Shown: one piece after another, positions 60,113-64,000 of the stretch
Layout of the letters: the number at the start of each line of letters is the position of its first letter
Numbering within the stretch: position 1 is the stretch's first letter
DNA from: DVED01 sp963838375
Lineage (GTDB): Bacteria; Cyanobacteriota; Cyanobacteriia; Cyanobacteriales; Geitlerinemataceae
NCBI GenBank assembly: GCA_963838375.1
Contig: CAWIQY010000015.1
Span: 62,001 to 126,000, forward strand
DNA: 64,000 nt
Direction: 5' to 3'
Position numbers and translations under genes: made by a program
The notes under the pieces: model-generated
What the model saw: the letters and a program-made list of their open reading frames with translations, nothing else
What the model was told of the DNA's origin: nothing
Database searches by the model: none

Positions 60113-61618
60113 ATGCGATCGCGAACTCTCAGAGAAGGCTCTTTAGGTCTATTCATTTTGATGGGATTGGGTTTGGCGGGTGGCTTGGTTTTCTGGCTGA
60201 AGGGGGTCAACATCGGTCGTCAGAGTTATCAATTTAGCGCTCGGTTTCCGGAAGTGATCGGACTACAAGCCGGTTCTCCCGTGCGGTATCGAGGAGTTGT
60301 CATCGGGAACATCGCGTCGATCGACCCCGGTATCAATGGTGTTGATGTTACCTTGGAAATTAACTCGTCTGATTGGCTGATTCCTCGCAATGTCACAATA
60401 GAAGCCAATCAAGGGGGGTTTATTGGCGAAACGGCGATCGACATCGTTCCCAAATCCGCAACGGAAATCTCTAACAGCGCCAATTTTCCCGATCCCCTTT
60501 CCCCCGATTGCAACGATCGTGTGATTATCTGTAATGGCGATCGTGTATCCGGAGAAATGGGTGTCAGTTTTGCCGAACTGATGCGAGCATCCACCGAATT
60601 TACTGAAACCTTTAGCGATCCGCAATTCTTTACTCAGATTACGGCGCTGACCGAAAACTCAACCAATGCGGTAGAAGGGATTGCCACTTTAGCCGGAGAT
60701 TTGTCGCAGTTAAGTCGATCTCTGACAACAGAACTGAACACTTTATCGGATTCGGCACTCGCCGCTACCGATACTGTCGGTCAGGCAGCAGATCGTCTGA
60801 GCCTAACGGCAGGGGAAATTGCTAATCTGGCTTCCACCGTCAATGGCTTGGTAGAAAATAATCAGTCCGGTCTGGTTGCCACTCTCGATAATGTCAATCT
60901 CACCGCTAGCGAAATGGCTAATCTGGCTTCCACAGTCAATGGCTTGGTAGAAAATAATCAGTCCGGTCTGGTTGCCACTCTCGATAATGTCAATCTCACC
61001 GCTAGCGAAATGGCTAATCTGGCTTCCACAGTCAATACTTTAGTCGATAGCAATCGTACCGGTTTGGTCGCGACCCTAGACTCGGTGAACCAGATGAGCG
61101 TCGATCTCAGCTTGGCAACCCGCAACCTAGTTCCTTTAATCGAGCAAGCCAATCAAACTTTAGCCAATGTCGATCGAGGTTTAACGTCGATCGAGCGATC
61201 GAGTCTACTCACCAATTTGGAGGAGATTTCTAACAATGCCGTTACCCTGTCAGCCAATGCGGCAGAAGCCTCGGTCAACTTGCGAGAAGTCACCCTTGCC
61301 GCCAACGATCCTACCAATCGAATCTTGATCCAACAAACCCTCGATTCGGCTCGTTCTACCTTCCAAAACGTCCAGAAAATTACTTCGGATTTGGATGACT
61401 TAACCGGAGATCCGGAGTTTCGCGAGAATATCCGACGGATGGTGAACGGCTTGAGCGGCTTGGTGTCTTCGACCCAACAGCTTCACGATCGCGTACAAAC
61501 CGCTCAAACTCTCGAACCTTTAGCTGAGTCGATCGTCACTCTCGAAGAACTTCCCAGCAATTCGGCATCCTCAAAAAAAGCGATCGCCAAACCGAAAATA
61601 CCGGCGAGCGATCGCTAG
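60113..61618 (+). CDS. MlaD/MCE-domain lipid transport protein with long helical C-terminus
   Basis: A 501-residue protein with TTGAGGAAA upstream of the ATG. One N-terminal membrane helix (LGLFILMGLGLAGGLVFWLK), the MCE domain (VIGLQAGSPVRYRGVVIGNI, about residues 40-130) and a long coiled region to residue about 470. MCE rings form hexameric tunnels, and the helical tail can build a barrel like PqiB's. Residues 231-326 are three tandem 32-residue repeats (LTASEMANLASTVNGLV type) encoded by 96-bp repeats. The low-complexity basic C-terminus is short. Partner of the MlaF-like gene upstream. Confidence 0.87.
   Translation: MRSRTLREGSLGLFILMGLGLAGGLVFWLKGVNIGRQSYQFSARFPEVIGLQAGSPVRYRGVVIGNIASIDPGINGVDVTLEINSSDWLIPRNVTIEANQGGFIGETAIDIVPKSATEISNSANFPDPLSPDCNDRVIICNGDRVSGEMGVSFAELMRASTEFTETFSDPQFFTQITALTENSTNAVEGIATLAGDLSQLSRSLTTELNTLSDSALAATDTVGQAADRLSLTAGEIANLASTVNGLVENNQSGLVATLDNVNLTASEMANLASTVNGLVENNQSGLVATLDNVNLTASEMANLASTVNTLVDSNRTGLVATLDSVNQMSVDLSLATRNLVPLIEQANQTLANVDRGLTSIERSSLLTNLEEISNNAVTLSANAAEASVNLREVTLAANDPTNRILIQQTLDSARSTFQNVQKITSDLDDLTGDPEFRENIRRMVNGLSGLVSSTQQLHDRVQTAQTLEPLAESIVTLEELPSNSASSKKAIAKPKIPASDR
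60803..61090 (+). repeat. three in-frame 96-bp tandem repeats inside the MCE gene
   Basis: Units 60803-60898, 60899-60994 and 60995-61090. Units 1 and 2 share an 80-base stretch with a single mismatch, so the duplication is recent; unit 3 has drifted. Confidence 0.92.
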
Positions 61619-61634
61619 TCATTGGAACCCGACT

Positions 61635-61868
61635 TCACTCAGATTCCGACTCAGATTCTGACTCCTGCAACTCCTCCGACTCGTCGGAACCCACTTTTGG
61701 GATGATTTCGGGACGATCGGCTCCTTCCCAGCCTGGGGGTCGTTTGGAGTTATACCAGGCAATCGAACCGCCAACTACCGCTGCCAAAAATCCAAAGACA
61801 TAAAGCAAAGTAAATGCTAAGGGAAATTGCATTCCTTGCTTTACTGCTACATCCATCAATACGTTCAT
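61635..61868 (-). CDS. Psb35-like photosystem II assembly protein
   Basis: A 77-residue membrane protein: short leader, one helix (FPLAFTLLYVFGFLAAVVGG), then IAWYNSKRPPGWEGADRP, which matches my recollection of Psb35 (Ssl2148 in Synechocystis), a small factor that stabilises early photosystem II assembly intermediates and high-light-inducible proteins. The C-terminal Glu/Ser-repeat tail (ESESESE) is longer than usual. Convergent with the MCE gene, 16 bases between stops. Confidence 0.6.
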   Translation of the reverse strand: MNVLMDVAVKQGMQFPLAFTLLYVFGFLAAVVGGSIAWYNSKRPPGWEGADRPEIIPKVGSDESEELQESESESESE

Positions 61869-62078
61869 TTTTTCCTCATCCCGATCTAAATCTAACGATT
61901 ATTCAATCTAGCCAATTAATATAGCGATCGATCTTGAGCGAGGAGGGAAAGTTTTCCGATGCCAGAACCAGACCTTTGGCAATCGGCTTTTCCTCACTCA
62001 ACTTGAGAATTATAGGAATTTATGGGACGGCGCTCGCAGGTGATACTGCGAGCCTTTCCCAACTTTCCTCATCCCCGG

Positions 62079-62771
62079 TCATGATGGTACTTCAAATTTG
62101 TACCCAACTCCACGGACGGTTTGAATCTGCGATGGCTCTTCGCTCAATGTTTCCATCTTGCGGCGAATTTGACCGATGTGAACGTCTACCACTCTCGGTT
62201 CTCCCACATAGTCATAATCCCAGACCTCCTGAAGCAGTTCCGATCGACGCCATACCCGATTGGGATGACTCGCCAGAAAATGCAATAAATCGAATTCTAA
62301 CGCGGTTAGGGCGATCGGTTGGTCATTGATGCTCACTTGGCGACTGCTGGGATCGATACTCAAAGATCCCACATTGATAGACTTAGCCGTGGCTGGCGTG
62401 ACAATGCGCTGACGTTTGAGAACGGCAGCCACCCGCGCTCCCAATTCGACTAGGCTGAAGGGTTTGGTGAGGTAGTCGTCTGCTCCCCTCTGAAAGCCTG
62501 TAACGATATCGTCTTCATCGCTTCTATTGGTCAGCATCATCACGAAGACTCCGGTACGATCCTGCATTTCTTGGCAGAGACTGTAACCGGTCGTATCTGG
62601 CAAGTTCACATCGAGGATCACCAAATCCGGTGTGAGCTGATCGAACAAAGTCAGCGCATTTTTACCGTCTTCAGCAGATTCTACGGTGTACTCCTGCTTG
62701 CTTAAAAAACGATGAATGAGATTCCGCACTGCGGGATCGTCGTCAACGACTAGAATTTTGGCGGTGGACAT
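62079..62771 (-). CDS. OmpR/PhoB-family response regulator
   Basis: A 230-residue two-component DNA-binding regulator. Receiver domain 1-120: acidic pair ILVVDDDP, phospho-acceptor Asp in LVILDVNLPD, Thr in MMLTNRS, Lys in YLTKPFS. Winged-helix output about 135-228: ALTALEFDLLHFLASHPNRV, then VVDVHIGQIRRKME and VRGVGYKFEV. It differs from RpaA and RpaB signatures that I know; the exact orthologue is not assigned. No kinase gene adjacent. Confidence 0.88.
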   Translation of the reverse strand: MSTAKILVVDDDPAVRNLIHRFLSKQEYTVESAEDGKNALTLFDQLTPDLVILDVNLPDTTGYSLCQEMQDRTGVFVMMLTNRSDEDDIVTGFQRGADDYLTKPFSLVELGARVAAVLKRQRIVTPATAKSINVGSLSIDPSSRQVSINDQPIALTALEFDLLHFLASHPNRVWRRSELLQEVWDYDYVGEPRVVDVHIGQIRRKMETLSEEPSQIQTVRGVGYKFEVPS

Positions 62772-63007
62772 GATCGGGACTTTGCTCTGAAAACTGGGTT
62801 AACACGGATGACATCAACAAAAGACAATGCCAGACTCTTAGATCGGCTAAATCGGCACAAACAGAGGAGCGGCTCTACCAAGAGGTCTGTCATTGGGAGA
62901 TTATTAACGTTTATGACTCAATCGATAACACAATAGCAAGATCTAATAAGAGTAGTGTGACTGGATCGTGGGAACATGATAGAGCAGGATATTACAATCA
63001 GTTGATT

Positions 63008-63364
63008 ATGTCGGTTTCTCAACTCAAGCTTAACTTGGTTGAAGGTTCAATGGCGTTTCGTTTTAGTGCCCAAGCCGCAGGGGAACTCAAGGCGGCAATC
63101 TCCCAACTCATGGAAAGCTTCAAAGCCTCCACGGCAAAGGCGGCTGTGGGCAGCCCTGGCAGGGGCGTACCTCAAAAGCCTATGGAGTATCAGTATACAG
63201 GGGATGTTTTTCTAGAAGTTTTCTGTAATCCCAATATTTGGCCCAGTCCTTTTGCCGCTAAGGTCTTGGTGACGCTGCGGGACGATCGAATTCGGGTGAC
63301 GACGGAGGCGGAACTTGCCCGTTTGATTGAAGATGTGAATCTGTATCTGGAAGAGGTGACCTGA
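63008..63364 (+). CDS. conserved-looking cyanobacterial protein, unknown function
   Basis: A 118-residue soluble protein from ATG 63008 (the frame opens earlier at 62957 without conserved content). N-terminal VSQLKLNLVEGSMAFRFSAQ, a lysine-rich flexible middle (KASTAKAAVGSPGRG), then EVFCNPNIWPSPFAAKVLV and a closing acidic helix (ARLIEDVNLYLEE). It reads like a small partner of a larger complex. No family recognised. A rhomboid gene follows after 31 bases, so they may be co-transcribed. Confidence 0.6.
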   Translation: MSVSQLKLNLVEGSMAFRFSAQAAGELKAAISQLMESFKASTAKAAVGSPGRGVPQKPMEYQYTGDVFLEVFCNPNIWPSPFAAKVLVTLRDDRIRVTTEAELARLIEDVNLYLEEVT

Positions 63365-63395
63365 GAAATGGCGCAACCGAACTCGGAGCGACGTC

Positions 63396-64000
63396 ATGAT
63401 TCCGATTCGAGATGACTGTTCGGGTTCTCGCTTGCCGATAATTTCGCTGTCTGTGATGGCGCTCTCGGTGGCGGTATTTGCTCTGGAGCTCCATTGGTCG
63501 GCAAACGGCGAACTGGGCGAGGTTTGGCAATCTTGGGGATTTGTGGGCGCGCGGTTTTGGGGATCGCTGGGGGAGGTTCTCCAGGATGGTAATCTGGCGG
63601 CGGCGGTGGCTTGGTTATTGTTTTCCCTGCCCTCTTTGTGGACGAGTTTGTTTCTCCACGCTAGCTTCAGTCAACTTTTAGGGAATTTACTGTTTTTGTG
63701 GGTGTTCGCACCTCGAGTAGAAGCTTTTTGGGGACGAGGATGTTTTTTGGCGTTTTATTTGGGCTGTGGCGGTCTGACCTATGGGATACAGGCGATTTTC
63801 GTCGATCCTTCTGTTTCAACGCCCCTGGTTGGCTCGAATGGGGCAATTGCTGCTATTTTGGGCGCCTATCTGATTCTTTTTCCCACTGCCAAAATTGACA
63901 GTCTATGTCTTTGGGGCATGGGATGGATTCCGGTTCAACTCCCGGCTGGGTTTTACGGCATTTGGTGGTTTGTGCAGCAGGTGTTTTATGGAATTGGTCG
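63396..64000 (+). CDS. rhomboid-family membrane protein with Asn at the catalytic Ser (3' end beyond window)
   Basis: Partial: 201 residues to the window edge. The rhomboid core shows helices starting near 15 (IISLSVMALSVAVFALEL), the HASFSQLLGNLLFLWVF helix (about 95-112, Asn of the oxyanion hole present), ending with VGSNGAIAAILGAYLILF around residues 145-162. In active rhomboids this is GASGAIAG with the nucleophilic Ser; here N148 takes that place, with Ser one residue earlier. The catalytic His would lie past the window. If the rest agrees this is a non-proteolytic rhomboid. Start at the ATG 63396; upstream frames do not extend it. Confidence 0.8.
   Translation, partial: MIPIRDDCSGSRLPIISLSVMALSVAVFALELHWSANGELGEVWQSWGFVGARFWGSLGEVLQDGNLAAAVAWLLFSLPSLWTSLFLHASFSQLLGNLLFLWVFAPRVEAFWGRGCFLAFYLGCGGLTYGIQAIFVDPSVSTPLVGSNGAIAAILGAYLILFPTAKIDSLCLWGMGWIPVQLPAGFYGIWWFVQQVFYGIG

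Overview
The window is cyanobacterial. It carries many HIP1 octamers (GCGATCGC), a GUN4-domain protein, a Psb35-like photosystem II assembly protein, a PatD-like protein, a PixG/PixI/PixJ-type phototaxis operon and a cyanoexosortase-associated protein. Cyanobacterial dispersed DNA is also present: heptameric STRR arrays, palindromic repeats, a MITE-like element and TnpB elements. A filamentous, probably non-heterocystous (Oscillatoriales-like) organism fits best; the species cannot be read from the window.

Layout. 1-3720 (minus): type IV pilus chemotaxis operon (PatA/PixG regulator, CheW, MCP; the MCP runs off the left edge). 4134-10840: a HugZ-like protein, two full-length but different TnpB genes (one divergent from a small ribbon-helix-helix gene), a frameshifted chromate transporter and murA. 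10877-14601: a frameshifted M48 protease, a ruined MscS channel gene, tRNA-Leu(CAA) and an XRE regulator with a broken paralogue; a 96-bp duplication of the M48 end plus the tRNA 5' half brackets the decayed stretch. 14735-20419: small protein, DUF2809, radical SAM, STAS, ankyrin protein, DUF4385. 20702-29902: MITE, TnpB remnant, relA/spoT, patD-like gene, zinc-ribbon-like protein, double ABC ATPase, Rieske protein, rimM, NarL-type regulator, and a redoxin/prolyl-hydroxylase fusion. 30249-36602: RF3, sulfotransferase, a large cNMP/AAA/Fe-S membrane fusion and a TRAP substrate-binding protein. 36798-39071: a type II restriction-modification pair (NotI-like nuclease and C5 methyltransferase), probably acquired. 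39606-46323: topA, a methylglyoxal synthase/lipid kinase fusion, Ser/Thr kinase, Uma2, GUN4. 46559-55768: metH (C-terminal part frameshifted), ferredoxin/metallo-beta-lactamase fusion, broken RTX gene, exosortase-associated protein, SLBB export protein. 56397-64000: HisKA-like fragment, DUF4342, yvcK, mlaF-mlaD-like lipid transport pair, Psb35-like, OmpR regulator, a conserved unknown, and a rhomboid cut by the right edge.

Two themes stand out. First, several proteins keep a domain fold but lose its catalytic residue: the AAA module lacks the sigma-54 contact loop and Walker B acids, the rhomboid has Asn for the catalytic Ser, the HisKA fragment has Tyr for His, the STAS protein lacks its Ser, the redoxin domain lacks the peroxidatic Cys, and TnpB1 lacks the zinc ribbon. 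Second, many otherwise conserved genes (chrA, M48, DUF2809, rimM, dctP, metH, the RTX gene) carry single-base frameshifts, often at short homopolymers. Either the sequence has indel errors or the genome is decaying; read data must decide before any of these genes is called dead.
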